Shown here one piece after another: positions 52,082-60,278 of a DNA stretch of 64,000 nucleotides. How positions within the stretch are numbered: the stretch's first letter is position 1; every line of letters starts with the position of its first letter. The translations under genes and the position numbers were made by a program. Below the pieces are notes generated by a model. That model was not told where the DNA came from and ran no database searches. It saw only the letters and a list, made by a program, of their open reading frames with translations. Origin of the DNA: JADKAV01 sp963818505 (GTDB lineage: Bacteria > Actinomycetota > Actinomycetes > S36-B12 > UBA10799); assembly GCA_963818505.1 (NCBI GenBank), contig CAWFSJ010000007.1, positions 186,001-250,000 of the forward strand. Reading direction: 5' to 3'.

Positions 52082-52191
52082 GTTGTTGCTGATCGTGATC
52101 CTGGGGTGTCGTGATGTTGCTGGTTCCGCCACGTGTTAACCAGCAACAACGCGACATTCGCGCTCCCCTCGCCGCAACAACGCGACATTCG
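52082..52191. repeat. Inverted and direct repeats between convergent opine-type genes
   Basis: GTTGTTGCTG (52082-52091) and GTTGCTGGTT (52116-52125) compete to pair with AACCAGCAACAAC (52138-52150). The 18-bp sequence GCAACAACGCGACATTCG occurs twice, at 52143-52160 and 52174-52191. The core ACAACGCG..ATTCGC also occurs in the 92-bp element at 57.5 and 59.8 kb. It probably ends transcription from both sides. Confidence 0.7.
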
Positions 52192-52201
52192 GCGAGCGCA
52201 C

Positions 52202-53281
52202 CTAGAGCGCCTCGACCAGCTCGGCTGCGGTGTGACCGTCAAGGCCCAGGCCGGCCATGGTGCGCGCCTGCTCGGCCTTGTAGTCCCGTCCTGTGATGAC
52301 AGAACTCAACTGCAACAGCGAGTCCATCACGGGCGTCGCCACACCGACCTGACGCGCAAGGTCGGTCATGAACACCAGACCGAAGCCTGAGTCCTCGTTG
52401 AAGTAGCGGTGGTCGAGTTGCGGCTGGGCGCGGATCCCGCGGAACCCGGGCGCCTGGGAGTATCCGATCCCGTAGTCATCGATGGTCTGGTAGCCCTGAT
52501 CGATTCCCAGTTCGGGGTCGCGGCGCACGCTCACCCCCAGCGCTTCAGCTATCGCGACGCGTTCCAGGTCCACGGCCTTGATCAGACGACCTACGGCCTC
52601 GGTGACGCCTTCCTCGTAGAACAGGAAGTCGCCGCCCGTGCGCTCGATGAGAGCGGCGTTGCACAAGGAGACGGCCGGATGGATGATCGGGTTGCTGTTC
52701 TGCAGCGTCGTCTGCCAGACGCTTTCGCCGGGCAACATCTCGGCGTGCACCGTGTGCAGAAGGTCGAAGACGCCCTGGGTGGCGCTGCTGGGCAACGCGG
52801 CGACGTAGTAGCCGCCTTTGAGTCGGTTGTAGACGGTGATGTGCGCGTCTGCGGTGACCCGTACCGCGTAGGGCAGGGTCGAGGTTTCTGCGACGACGAC
52901 CGAGGTGTCGCCCGCCTCAAGGCCCAGTGCCTGTTTGAAGACCAGTGCCCCTGCGCACGAACCCGGGCAGACCACGAACACCTGCCCTGCGACCATGTGT
53001 GGGCGGCACACTTGAGCGAAAGGAGCTGTGCTGTAAGCCGGTCCGACGGCGAATACCAACTCCGCGCCCTGCATCGCTTCGGCGATGTCGTGACCTGCGT
53101 AGCGCAGTGCGACGAAGCCGTCCATTTCGCCGTCCGCGCTGATACCCCCGCGGGTGGCGACGGCTGCCACGTTGGTGTCGAACTGCTCGAAGTCGAACAG
53201 CGCGACCTCGTGGCCCGCCTGTGCCCACTCGAACGCGATCGCCATACCGCCATTGCCGGATCCAAGAACTGCAACTCTCAT
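52202..53281 (-). CDS. Opine (octopine/nopaline) dehydrogenase family protein
   Basis: A 359-residue protein. MRVAVLGSGNGGMAIAFEWA is the dinucleotide-binding motif; the conserved catalytic His lies in the NPIIHPAVSLCN block about residue 205, followed by the octopine-dehydrogenase helical domain (GYSQAPGFRGI). It would reductively condense an amino acid with a keto acid using NAD(P)H, or run the reverse. GGAGG is 5 nt before ATG 53281. The SGNH hydrolase gene ends 14 bp upstream on the same strand, so co-transcription is likely. Confidence 0.85.
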   Translation of the reverse strand: MRVAVLGSGNGGMAIAFEWAQAGHEVALFDFEQFDTNVAAVATRGGISADGEMDGFVALRYAGHDIAEAMQGAELVFAVGPAYSTAPFAQVCRPHMVAGQVFVVCPGSCAGALVFKQALGLEAGDTSVVVAETSTLPYAVRVTADAHITVYNRLKGGYYVAALPSSATQGVFDLLHTVHAEMLPGESVWQTTLQNSNPIIHPAVSLCNAALIERTGGDFLFYEEGVTEAVGRLIKAVDLERVAIAEALGVSVRRDPELGIDQGYQTIDDYGIGYSQAPGFRGIRAQPQLDHRYFNEDSGFGLVFMTDLARQVGVATPVMDSLLQLSSVITGRDYKAEQARTMAGLGLDGHTAAELVEAL

Positions 53282-53295
53282 GTGAACCTCCGGCT

Positions 53296-54090
53296 TCATC
53301 CTCCTTCAAAGTGAGCTGGGGCGCTCGTCGCAACGAGATGCAGCCCGTTGTCCTTTGCCACGCGCCCGTCCCCGCTGGAGACTCCGCGCAGTCGCCGCCA
53401 GATCCACGGTGCGAAGTGCGAGCGTGCCCACTCGAGATCCCCGGCCAACGACTTCGCCCGGCCCTTGGGAGAGATCGCCGGCAAAGGCACCGCCCACCAT
53501 TCGGGTGCACGGCCGTCGTCCACCCCGAGTTGTGCCAGAACTGCCGCTGCGACTCGGGCGTGCCCCTGCGCGTTGAGGTGTAGGCGGTCGGCGTGCCAGA
53601 GTCGCCTGTCGGTGAGGGCCTCGACCTTGTCGAGTTCGACCACAATGGCGCCGTGCCGTTCGCCCACTTCCCGCACGTTGTCGTTGAACTGGCCGAACCG
53701 TGTCGAGATCGCTTCTGCGAGTCGTCCTGTGCCGCCGGCCCGGGTGATGCTGGTGAAGAGAAGCACCTCACGTTCGGGGGAAGTGATTCCAGCCACCGCC
53801 TCGTCGTACCTCTTGAAGAGGTCCGGGAGGTCGGTGCCGCGACGCAGCACGTCGTTGCCGCCCGCGTGGAAGGTCAGCACGTCGGGCGCGAGTTCCTCGG
53901 CGAGCGGCAACTGCTCGCGCACGACCTTGTCGAGCAACTTCCCGCGAACGGCCAAGTTCGCGTACTCCACGGGTTGGCCGGCGGCCAGTGCCTGCGCGAC
54001 GCGGTCGGCCCATCCTCGGTACTCGCCGTCCGGGCGTAAGTCGTCGGCCATACCTTCGGTGAACGAGTCCCCGACGCAAACGAGTCTCAT
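53296..54090 (-). CDS. Cytosolic SGNH/GDSL hydrolase
   Basis: A 264-residue enzyme without signal peptide. MRLVCVGDSFTEG holds the nucleophile Ser9 (block I), FHAGGNDVL the block III Asn and DRLHLNAQGH the block V Asp/His pair. It is close to the TesA/esterase group acting on acyl esters. The C-terminal 60 residues are basic and variable. The start overlaps the SDR stop by 4 bp, so the order TetR-SDR-SGNH-opine DH reads as one operon. Confidence 0.85.
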   Translation of the reverse strand: MRLVCVGDSFTEGMADDLRPDGEYRGWADRVAQALAAGQPVEYANLAVRGKLLDKVVREQLPLAEELAPDVLTFHAGGNDVLRRGTDLPDLFKRYDEAVAGITSPEREVLLFTSITRAGGTGRLAEAISTRFGQFNDNVREVGERHGAIVVELDKVEALTDRRLWHADRLHLNAQGHARVAAAVLAQLGVDDGRAPEWWAVPLPAISPKGRAKSLAGDLEWARSHFAPWIWRRLRGVSSGDGRVAKDNGLHLVATSAPAHFEGG

Positions 54091-54848
54091 GTGATCGTCA
54101 CACCGCCGTCGACCACGACGGTCTGCCCGGTCATGTAGCCGGCAGCGGGACTGGCGAGAAACACGACCGCGGCCGCCAGCTCCTCGAGTTCACCCATGCG
54201 ATCCATCGGGATGCGATGCCGCAGAGAGTCCACGTAGCCGGGCGGGTACTCCTGTGTCATCTCGGTGGGGAAGAAGCCCGGGGCGATGGCGTTGACGCGG
54301 ATGCCCTTGCGCGTTGCCCATTGCTGGGCGAGGTCGCGGGTCATACCCAGCAGTCCGGACTTGCTCGCCGCATAGGCGGCTTGGGGTAGACCCGCTGTGG
54401 TGAGGGCCAGGACGCTACTGATGTTGATGATGCTGCTGCCCGGGGCCATGACCCGCCCGCAGGCCTGGGCCATCCAGTAGCAGCCGTTGAGGTTCACGTC
54501 GATCACACTGCGGAACTGCTCGGGCGTCTCGCGCGTGGCAGGCACAGCGGTTCCCACGCCGGCGTTGTTGACCAGCACATCGACGCGGCCGAACTGCGCG
54601 ATCGCCGCCTCGACCATCGCTGTGCAGTCACTCGGGTCGGACACGTCCGTGGCCACTGCTAGCCCGCGACGTCCGGCCGCTTCGACTGCCGCGACCGTGT
54701 CGACGAGTCGGTCTGCTCGCCTGGCCCCGACGACGACATCGCTACCGGCTTGTGCCAGCGCTGTCGCAATGGCGACCCCCAGCCCGGATGAGGCTCCGGT
54801 CACCAGGGACACCCGCCCGTCCAGGCGGAAACTGTCGAGCACTGTCAT
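54087..54848 (-). CDS. SDR family oxidoreductase
   Basis: A 253-residue classical short-chain dehydrogenase: TGASSGLGVAIA (cofactor loop), NNAGVG, catalytic Ser in INISSVLAL, YAASKSG (Tyr/Lys) and the C-terminal VVDGGVTIT. An alcohol/ketone reductase for an unknown, probably lipid-like substrate. Coupled by ATGA to the TetR gene and to the SGNH gene, which implies regulation by the TetR protein. Confidence 0.9.
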   Translation of the reverse strand: MTVLDSFRLDGRVSLVTGASSGLGVAIATALAQAGSDVVVGARRADRLVDTVAAVEAAGRRGLAVATDVSDPSDCTAMVEAAIAQFGRVDVLVNNAGVGTAVPATRETPEQFRSVIDVNLNGCYWMAQACGRVMAPGSSIINISSVLALTTAGLPQAAYAASKSGLLGMTRDLAQQWATRKGIRVNAIAPGFFPTEMTQEYPPGYVDSLRHRIPMDRMGELEELAAAVVFLASPAAGYMTGQTVVVDGGVTIT

Positions 54849-55456
54849 GGCTTCTCCTCAAGGTTGGCTGCGACCATTCGCAGGGCCAGGTCTGCGTACA
54901 GCGAGGCGATGGTCTGCGCCTGCCAGGTGGCCTCGACGCCGTACCAGCGGCCGATGTCGATGCCCAGCGACAGCAGCGCCATCGTCGTCATCTTGGCGTC
55001 GGCCGTGTCGAAGACCCCTGTGGCCATCCCGGCTTCGACCACGGATTGGACGTCGCGGCGGATCGCCCGGCGCAAGGCTGCGATCTCCTTGCGGTGGGGC
55101 GGGTTCAGGGAGACCAGTTCGTAGTTGACCACTCGGGCCAGCGTGTGCTGCTCGGCGTGGAAGGTTGTGAACGACGCCATGACGGCGCGCAGTTGTCCCA
55201 CCGGATCGTCCGCGCTGCCGACGGCCTGCTGCACAAGCTCGCGGGTGCGAGTGTGACCTTCCAGTGAGATGAGGTACAGCAGCTCTTCTTTGGATTCGTG
55301 GTGCACATAGACAGCGGCTGGGCTCATACCCGCGGCCGCTGCGATGTCGCGGGTGGTGGTGGCGTGGAAGCCCCGCTCGGCGAACGCCGTTCCCGCTGCG
55401 GCCAGCAGCCTCTCGCGGGCATCGGCGGATCTGCCGCCAGCCGCGCCGTTGGCCAC
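54845..55456 (-). CDS. TetR family transcriptional regulator
   Basis: A 203-residue repressor. The HTH spans ERLLAAAGTAFAERGFHATTTRDIAAAAGMSPAAVYVHHESKEEL, a textbook TetR pattern, and the remainder is a helical ligand domain (similar in style to KstR2/FadR-type lipid regulators). I chose GTG 55456 because AGGAGG is 4 nt upstream. The divergent promoter region contains a 20-bp operator-like palindrome and separates it from the FabG-like/acyl-CoA dehydrogenase genes, its likely targets. Confidence 0.9.
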   Translation of the reverse strand: MANGAAGGRSADARERLLAAAGTAFAERGFHATTTRDIAAAAGMSPAAVYVHHESKEELLYLISLEGHTRTRELVQQAVGSADDPVGQLRAVMASFTTFHAEQHTLARVVNYELVSLNPPHRKEIAALRRAIRRDVQSVVEAGMATGVFDTADAKMTTMALLSLGIDIGRWYGVEATWQAQTIASLYADLALRMVAANLEEKP

Positions 55457-55512
55457 CTGTCCTCCTGTTTGTGTGGTTTGCACACCGAACAACTACGGCG
55501 GACACTAACATG

Positions 55513-55532
55513 CTGAGTAAGCGCTTGCTTAG
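55513..55532. promoter_or_regulatory. TetR operator candidate
   Basis: CTGAGTAAGCGCTTGCTTAG, an imperfect palindrome with 8 of 10 pairs matched around the AAGCGCTT centre. It is midway between the divergent tetR and SDR genes, as expected for shared control. Confidence 0.6.
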
Positions 55533-55559
55533 TCCTTTGAAGAGTCACTTGGAGCAGAC

Positions 55560-56309
55560 ATGACCCGCACCGCAATCGTCACCGGAGCCGCTCGTGGGAT
55601 CGGTGCCGCCGTCTCTCGGCAACTGGCACAGGACGGGATGGCCGTGGCCGTGCTGGACCTCGACGCCGCGGCATGCGAGCCCGTGGTCGAGCAGATCAAG
55701 GCGGCCGGTGGCAACGCGTTGGCCGTTGGCGCGAACGTCGCAGATGAGACAGAGGTGGGTGCAGCGGTCGACCGCATCGCCGCGGATCTCGGCGTGCCCA
55801 CAGTGCTGATCAACAACGCCGGGATCATCCGCGACAACATGTTGCACAAGATGTCCGTGGACGACTGGGACGCGGTCATGGCCGTGCACCTGCGAGGCGC
55901 CTTCTTGATGAGCCGCGCGGTCCAGCCGTATCAGCGAGACGCCCAGTGGGGACGGATCGTCAACCTCTCGAGCACCTCGGCACTGGGTAACCGCGGGCAG
56001 GCGAACTACTCGGCCGCCAAGGCCGGCATGCAGGGCCTCACGAAGACGCTGGCCATCGAGTTGGGCCGGTTCAACGTGACTGCGAACTCCATCGCTCCAG
56101 GCTTCATCCAGACCGACATGACCGCGGCGACCGCCCAGCGCATCGGGATGGAGTTCGACCAGTTCATCGAGTTGGCCGCATCGCAGATCCCCGTCGGCCG
56201 GGTGGGGCAGCCCGAGGACATCGCCAACACGGTGTCGTTCCTGGTCAGCGAGGGTGCCGGTTTCGTCTCCGGGCAAGTGATCTACGTCGCCGGTGGACCC
56301 AAGGACTGA
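55560..56309 (+). CDS. 3-oxoacyl-reductase-like SDR (FabG type)
   Basis: A 249-residue classical SDR with TGAARGIGAAVS, NNAGI, LSSTSALGNRGQANYSAAKAG (Ser, Tyr, Lys) and a FabG-like C-terminus (YVAGGP). GGAG precedes the ATG. It lies 15 bp before the acyl-CoA dehydrogenase gene, so both are in one operon controlled at the palindrome upstream. Likely reduces or oxidises a 3-hydroxyacyl-CoA or similar intermediate. Confidence 0.9.
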   Translation: MTRTAIVTGAARGIGAAVSRQLAQDGMAVAVLDLDAAACEPVVEQIKAAGGNALAVGANVADETEVGAAVDRIAADLGVPTVLINNAGIIRDNMLHKMSVDDWDAVMAVHLRGAFLMSRAVQPYQRDAQWGRIVNLSSTSALGNRGQANYSAAKAGMQGLTKTLAIELGRFNVTANSIAPGFIQTDMTAATAQRIGMEFDQFIELAASQIPVGRVGQPEDIANTVSFLVSEGAGFVSGQVIYVAGGPKD

Positions 56310-56324
56310 CGGAAGGACTTGACC

Positions 56325-57470
56325 ATGAAGCGCACCATCTACACCGAGGACCATGAGGCCTTCCGTGCCTCTGCCCGGACGTGGCTCGAGCGGGAGGTGA
56401 GCCCGCGCCTAGAGGAGTTCATCGAGGCCAAAGCCATCCCCCGCGACGTCTGGATCAGCGCTGGGAAGATGGGCTTTCTCGGTCTGGAGATCCCGGAGCA
56501 GTACGGCGGTTCAGAGGCCGACGACTACCGTTTCAACGCGGTGCTCAGTGAGGAGCTGTCCCGGGTCTCGGCGGCACTTTCGTCATGTCTGGGGATCCAC
56601 GCCGACATCGTCGCGCCGTACCTTGCGGATCTCTGCACCGATGAGCAGAAGGAACGCTGGTTGCCGAGATTCTGTTCCGGCGAACTGGTCACCGCGATCG
56701 GCATGACTGAACCGAGCGGTGGGTCGGACCTGGCGGCACTGCTGACCACGGCTGTGCAGGACGGCGACACTTGGGTGCTCAATGGGTCGAAGACATTCAT
56801 CACGAACGGCTACTCGGCCGACCTCGTGGTTGTGGCCGCTCGGACCACGCCGGGCTCGGGTGCCAAGGGCATCACCCTGTTCGGCGTCGAGTCCGGTATG
56901 GAGGGCTTCACCCGCGGTCGCAAGTTGGACAAGGTCGGGCAGACCGAGAGCGACACCTCGGAGTTGTTCTTCGACAACGTCCGTGTTCCGAACGCCAACG
57001 TGATCGGCGAGCTCAACCTCGGTTTCATCCACATGATGCAGAGGCTTCCGCAGGAGCGGCTCGGCGCGGCGGTGTCGAACATCGCGCACGCGGCGGCGGT
57101 GTTCGAGGAGACACTGGCCTACATCAAGGAACGCAAGGCCTTCGGCCAGCCCGTGGGGACCTTCCAGTACAACAAATTCCTGGCTGCAGAACTGGTGACC
57201 AAACTGGAGGTTTCGCAGGCGTTCGTCGACCAATGCGTTCTAGCCTTCAACGCCGGTGATCTGACCGCGGTTGACGCGGCCAAGGCGAAGTGGTGGACGG
57301 CGCAGGTGCAGAACGACGTGATCGACGCCTGCGTGCAGCTTTACGGCGGGTACGGATACATGAACGAGTACCGCGTGGCACGTGCATGGCGCGACGCCCG
57401 GGTCACGAAGATCTGGGCCGGCAGCAACGAGATCATGAAGGAACTGATCGGCCGCGACCTGGGCCTCTGA
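56325..57470 (+). CDS. Acyl-CoA dehydrogenase
   Basis: A 381-residue flavoenzyme: ITEPSGGSDLAAL-type motif (MTEPSGGSDL), LNGSKTFITNGYSADL, LDKVGQTESDTSELFFDNVRVP, ERLGAAVSNIAHAA and the C-terminal LYGGYGYMNEYRVARAWRDARVTKIWAGSNEIMKELIGRDL. The catalytic base region and FAD-binding motifs are intact. It oxidises an acyl-CoA to the 2-enoyl form. GGAAGG precedes the ATG. Its TGA stop is the first codon of the first 92-bp repeat. Confidence 0.93.
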   Translation: MKRTIYTEDHEAFRASARTWLEREVSPRLEEFIEAKAIPRDVWISAGKMGFLGLEIPEQYGGSEADDYRFNAVLSEELSRVSAALSSCLGIHADIVAPYLADLCTDEQKERWLPRFCSGELVTAIGMTEPSGGSDLAALLTTAVQDGDTWVLNGSKTFITNGYSADLVVVAARTTPGSGAKGITLFGVESGMEGFTRGRKLDKVGQTESDTSELFFDNVRVPNANVIGELNLGFIHMMQRLPQERLGAAVSNIAHAAAVFEETLAYIKERKAFGQPVGTFQYNKFLAAELVTKLEVSQAFVDQCVLAFNAGDLTAVDAAKAKWWTAQVQNDVIDACVQLYGGYGYMNEYRVARAWRDARVTKIWAGSNEIMKELIGRDLGL

Positions 57471-57559
57471 ACCGCCCGCGTTAGAGGTTGTGCTCCTCGT
57501 TAGCGAAACAACGCGTGGATTCGCTAACCAACAGCACAACCTCTAACCAGGGCTCGCGG
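57468..57559. repeat. 92-bp direct repeat, left copy (nested hairpins)
   Basis: Identical to 59760-59851. Outer arms GTTAGAGGTTGTGCT (57480-57494) and AGCACAACCTCTAAC (57533-57547) are a perfect 15-bp stem; inner arms GTTAGCGAA (57499-57507) and TTCGCTAAC (57520-57528) a perfect 9-bp stem. It begins with the TGA of the acyl-CoA dehydrogenase gene, so it also serves as its terminator. Confidence 0.97.
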
Positions 57560-57728
57560 TAGGGCCCAAGAATGGTCGGCGTGGCGGGCAAATCGTGACC
57601 GCAGGGGGTGTTGGAATTCGGCTGGCCCGGCGTAGGCTGGAAAGAGCAGCAAGTGTGGTGCACGGGACGCGGTCCCAGCACAAGTTGTGGGGCCCGGCTC
57701 CCGTCGTCGTCACGGGAGGGGGCTTCCA

Positions 57729-59762
57729 ATGTCTATCAATGTCACGAGGATTTGCGCGTGTATCTGCGCGGCCGTTCTGCCGGCAGCCATGCTGGTGGCG
57801 GGCGCGGCAGGCGAGGCGAGCGCTACCGGTGGGGTCGAGAGCGGTTGCCCCACCAGCGACCCCGCGTCGCTCGTGCCAGGCGTCTACAAGAGCGACTTCT
57901 CGGCGGCTTGGACCCAGGGTTCCTCCGACCAGTGGGGAGTCAACGGGGGACACGGCAGCATCACGGGTGCGTTCACCGCGACGGTCACGAAAGACCCAGG
58001 GGTGCCGCCGGATTCGTTGCTGCGCCAGGTATCCGCGTCCGGTACGTGGAGCGGTTCGGCGATGAGCAGCTACGGGGATGAGCGACACGTCTGGACCCAG
58101 GGGACCATCCAGAGCTACCACGGTGTCCCCGCGACGTGGAACACGCCGGGCGATCTGGGGGTAGATGTCGAGCTCCACGCCACGTACACCCTGTCCTATC
58201 TCGAGGAGGGGTCCTGGGTGGTCGCCTACTCCGGGCCTGTGATCTATATCGACGTGCTCATGCCGCAGGCCGGTGGCACCTGTTTCAGCGGCCCGGCACG
58301 ACTCGAGAACCCGCGGCAGCACGAACCACCAGAAGATCCGATAGATGCGTGGGACTACCCAGTTCCATCGACCAGCATGTATGCACCTGGCCCGGGGTTC
58401 ACTCAGGAGCCAACGTTCACACTGGAGGCCACCGACGACGCGAAGGCCGAATACGAGCAACGGATCAAGAACGCGAAATCTGAGATCGATGCCGCTGTTT
58501 CCACAGCGTCTCAGGGAGAGGCGGCGGCTCGGGACGGCGCTGTCGCCACTCTTCAGGCGATGCTGGCGCGACCCGAGTGGCAGGAGGGCTGCGAGGCCCA
58601 AGAGATCCGCAAGCTGATCATTGCCGGAATCCAGAAGGTGATCGACGTGGGGGCTGCCCAAGCCAGCGCCTTGGCGGGCTCCGGCCCATTCTTCGGTGAG
58701 GGCGGCAAGCAGACCTTCGACAAGGCAGAAGCAGTCCTCGGCACGTGGCTCAAAGCAGCGTATGGGCCTCCGGATCTCCAGGAGTGTCTGAGTGCGGCGA
58801 ACGTGGAGAAGGGCGTGAACGCAGTGACCTTGGCGTTCTTCGACACTGCCGATGACCTCGGCGTGCCCGGTGTCAGGAGTTGCAACGTCTACGACGAGAA
58901 GCGGCCCTGCGAAGGGCCGACGATCGAGGCGTTCAATCTGGGGTGGAACCTCGATGAGAAGGTGCAGTTGCTCGGCCTGACCCCAGTTCCCACGGATGTG
59001 CCGAGCGGCGTGGCGTTCGGACTCGCGAGGGATTCGTTCGCCCCGATCCCGGCCATGTTCGGCAAAGTCGCTGATTCCGTCCTCATCCCCGCCGCCCATA
59101 TCGCCTACGGGCTCGACGCGCTCAGCGCCTGGCTGGGCAACCCGGAGTCGGGAATCCTGCCATGGGTGGAAGCCCATCCCTGTGTCTTCGCAGGGAAATG
59201 CCAGACAGTTCCAGAGGCCCCAGATATCGATCGGGTGTACGCAGGCAACTCGTTCGCCAAAGTGCAGTGGTCCGCGCCCGCCGGCTTGAGCGGGTCGTCG
59301 CTGGGAACGGCGAAGGCCGTCTCCATCCCCGCCGGTGGTTCCTGCACGGTTCCGGCGACCGCGAAGTCATGCGTCGTCAACGGGTTGAAGAACGGCAAGA
59401 CCTACAGGTTCAAGGTTCGTGTGGGCAACACCGAGGGTTGGTCGGCGTGGTCGGCGCTGTCAGCGCGCGTCACGCCGCGAGGGTCGATCAAGCTCAAGGC
59501 GGCGCCCAAGGTCAGGCTGTCGGTTGTCGGTGGCACGAGCCTTCGGGTTGCGTTGAAGCCGGCCCTGGGTATCGGCTCGCCCTGGACCTTGAAGATCCAG
59601 ATGTCCAAGGCCAACAGGTGGGTCGCTCTGGGCGGCGTCAGGACGGCGGATATGCAAGGCACGTTCAGCCTCGACGTGGGCAAGGGCCAGTACCGGGTTC
59701 TCGTCCCCGCCCAGGCCGGTCACCGCGAGGGGACCTCCGCTGCGGTCAAAGTGGCGCGTTGA
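57729..59762 (+). CDS. Secreted protein with fibronectin type III domain, unknown
   Basis: A 677-residue exported protein. The signal peptide ends near AASA/ASA (about residue 32). Residues 40-210 are a beta-rich domain; 220-470 are largely helical with cysteines (GCEAQEI, ECLSAANVEK, SCNVYDEKRPCEG); 490-590 are an fn3-like domain (APDIDRVYAGNSFAKVQWSAP, GLKNGKTYRFKVRVGNTEG, WSAWSAL); a final beta-domain follows. No enzyme motif is clear. GGAGGGGG precedes the ATG. It is the cargo of the repeat-flanked cassette. Confidence 0.85.
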   Translation: MSINVTRICACICAAVLPAAMLVAGAAGEASATGGVESGCPTSDPASLVPGVYKSDFSAAWTQGSSDQWGVNGGHGSITGAFTATVTKDPGVPPDSLLRQVSASGTWSGSAMSSYGDERHVWTQGTIQSYHGVPATWNTPGDLGVDVELHATYTLSYLEEGSWVVAYSGPVIYIDVLMPQAGGTCFSGPARLENPRQHEPPEDPIDAWDYPVPSTSMYAPGPGFTQEPTFTLEATDDAKAEYEQRIKNAKSEIDAAVSTASQGEAAARDGAVATLQAMLARPEWQEGCEAQEIRKLIIAGIQKVIDVGAAQASALAGSGPFFGEGGKQTFDKAEAVLGTWLKAAYGPPDLQECLSAANVEKGVNAVTLAFFDTADDLGVPGVRSCNVYDEKRPCEGPTIEAFNLGWNLDEKVQLLGLTPVPTDVPSGVAFGLARDSFAPIPAMFGKVADSVLIPAAHIAYGLDALSAWLGNPESGILPWVEAHPCVFAGKCQTVPEAPDIDRVYAGNSFAKVQWSAPAGLSGSSLGTAKAVSIPAGGSCTVPATAKSCVVNGLKNGKTYRFKVRVGNTEGWSAWSALSARVTPRGSIKLKAAPKVRLSVVGGTSLRVALKPALGIGSPWTLKIQMSKANRWVALGGVRTADMQGTFSLDVGKGQYRVLVPAQAGHREGTSAAVKVAR

Positions 59763-59851
59763 ACCGCCCGCGTTAGAGGTTGTGCTCCTCGTTAGCGAAA
59801 CAACGCGTGGATTCGCTAACCAACAGCACAACCTCTAACCAGGGCTCGCGG
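59760..59851. repeat. 92-bp direct repeat, right copy (nested hairpins)
   Basis: Exact copy of 57468-57559, offset by 2,292 bp. Outer arms at 59772-59786 and 59825-59839; inner arms at 59791-59799 and 59812-59820. Its first three bases are the stop of the secreted-protein gene and, on the minus strand, positions 59835-59837 are the stop of the thioesterase gene. Confidence 0.97.
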
Positions 59852-60278
59852 CGCTGAACTGGGGCAGCCCTTCGACCGCGGCCCGGATCTGCGGCGGTAT
59901 CGGTACCGGTCGACGGGTCGCAGCGTCGACGTAGACGTGGACGAAGTGGGCAAGCGCGCGCAACTGCGGGTCGTCGGCGCGGAAGATGCCCAGGCAGTAG
60001 CGGATGCTCGATGTCCCGATCCGCGTCGTGGCCAACCCGATCTCGATGGTGTCCGGAAATCCGAGTTCGGCGTAGTAGTCGCAGCCGGTGCTGGCGACGA
60101 TTCCGATGGCCGACAACTCCCGGATGTCCGTGCCTGTCGCGGACATGAGCCAGCCGTTCACGGCGGTGTCGATGTACTCGAAGTACGTCGCGTTGTTCAT
60201 GTGGCCGTAGTGGTCGTTGTCGTTCCACCGGGTTGTCATCGTGTAGACGATCGGGAAGTCCGCGCGAGCCGGTTTCAC
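59835..60278 (-). CDS. Acyl-CoA thioesterase (hot-dog fold, 4HBT type)
   Basis: A 147-residue hot-dog protein: TMTTRWNDNDHYGHMNNATYFEYIDTAVNGWL has the catalytic Asp/His pattern (RWxDxDxxGHxNNxxY) of the 4-hydroxybenzoyl-CoA thioesterase family. The last codons and TAG lie in the right 92-bp repeat. ATG 60278 overlaps the alcohol dehydrogenase stop by 4 bp. It probably releases the acid from an acyl-CoA of the same pathway as the acyl-CoA dehydrogenase. Confidence 0.9.
   Translation of the reverse strand: MKPARADFPIVYTMTTRWNDNDHYGHMNNATYFEYIDTAVNGWLMSATGTDIRELSAIGIVASTGCDYYAELGFPDTIEIGLATTRIGTSSIRYCLGIFRADDPQLRALAHFVHVYVDAATRRPVPIPPQIRAAVEGLPQFSAASPG

Larger units (their letters stand above)
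57560..59851 (+). mobile_element. Candidate single-gene cassette between 92-bp repeats
   Basis: 2,200 bp plus one repeat copy, holding one complete gene (57729-59762) and its leader. Removing one repeat and this segment would join the acyl-CoA dehydrogenase stop, one hairpin element and the convergent thioesterase stop. The right repeat provides the stop codons for both the inner gene and the thioesterase; the left keeps an orphan copy of the thioesterase end. No transposase or integrase is present. Confidence 0.6.

Noticed and set aside
52409..53314. 301-codon plus-strand open frame opposite the opine dehydrogenase
   Set aside because: Antisense shadow: the minus-strand frame has clear opine dehydrogenase motifs and a good ribosome site.
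57560..59851. Calling the cassette an integron or IS element
   Set aside because: No integrase or transposase is present, the arm ends do not fully match attC consensus and there is no second cassette.
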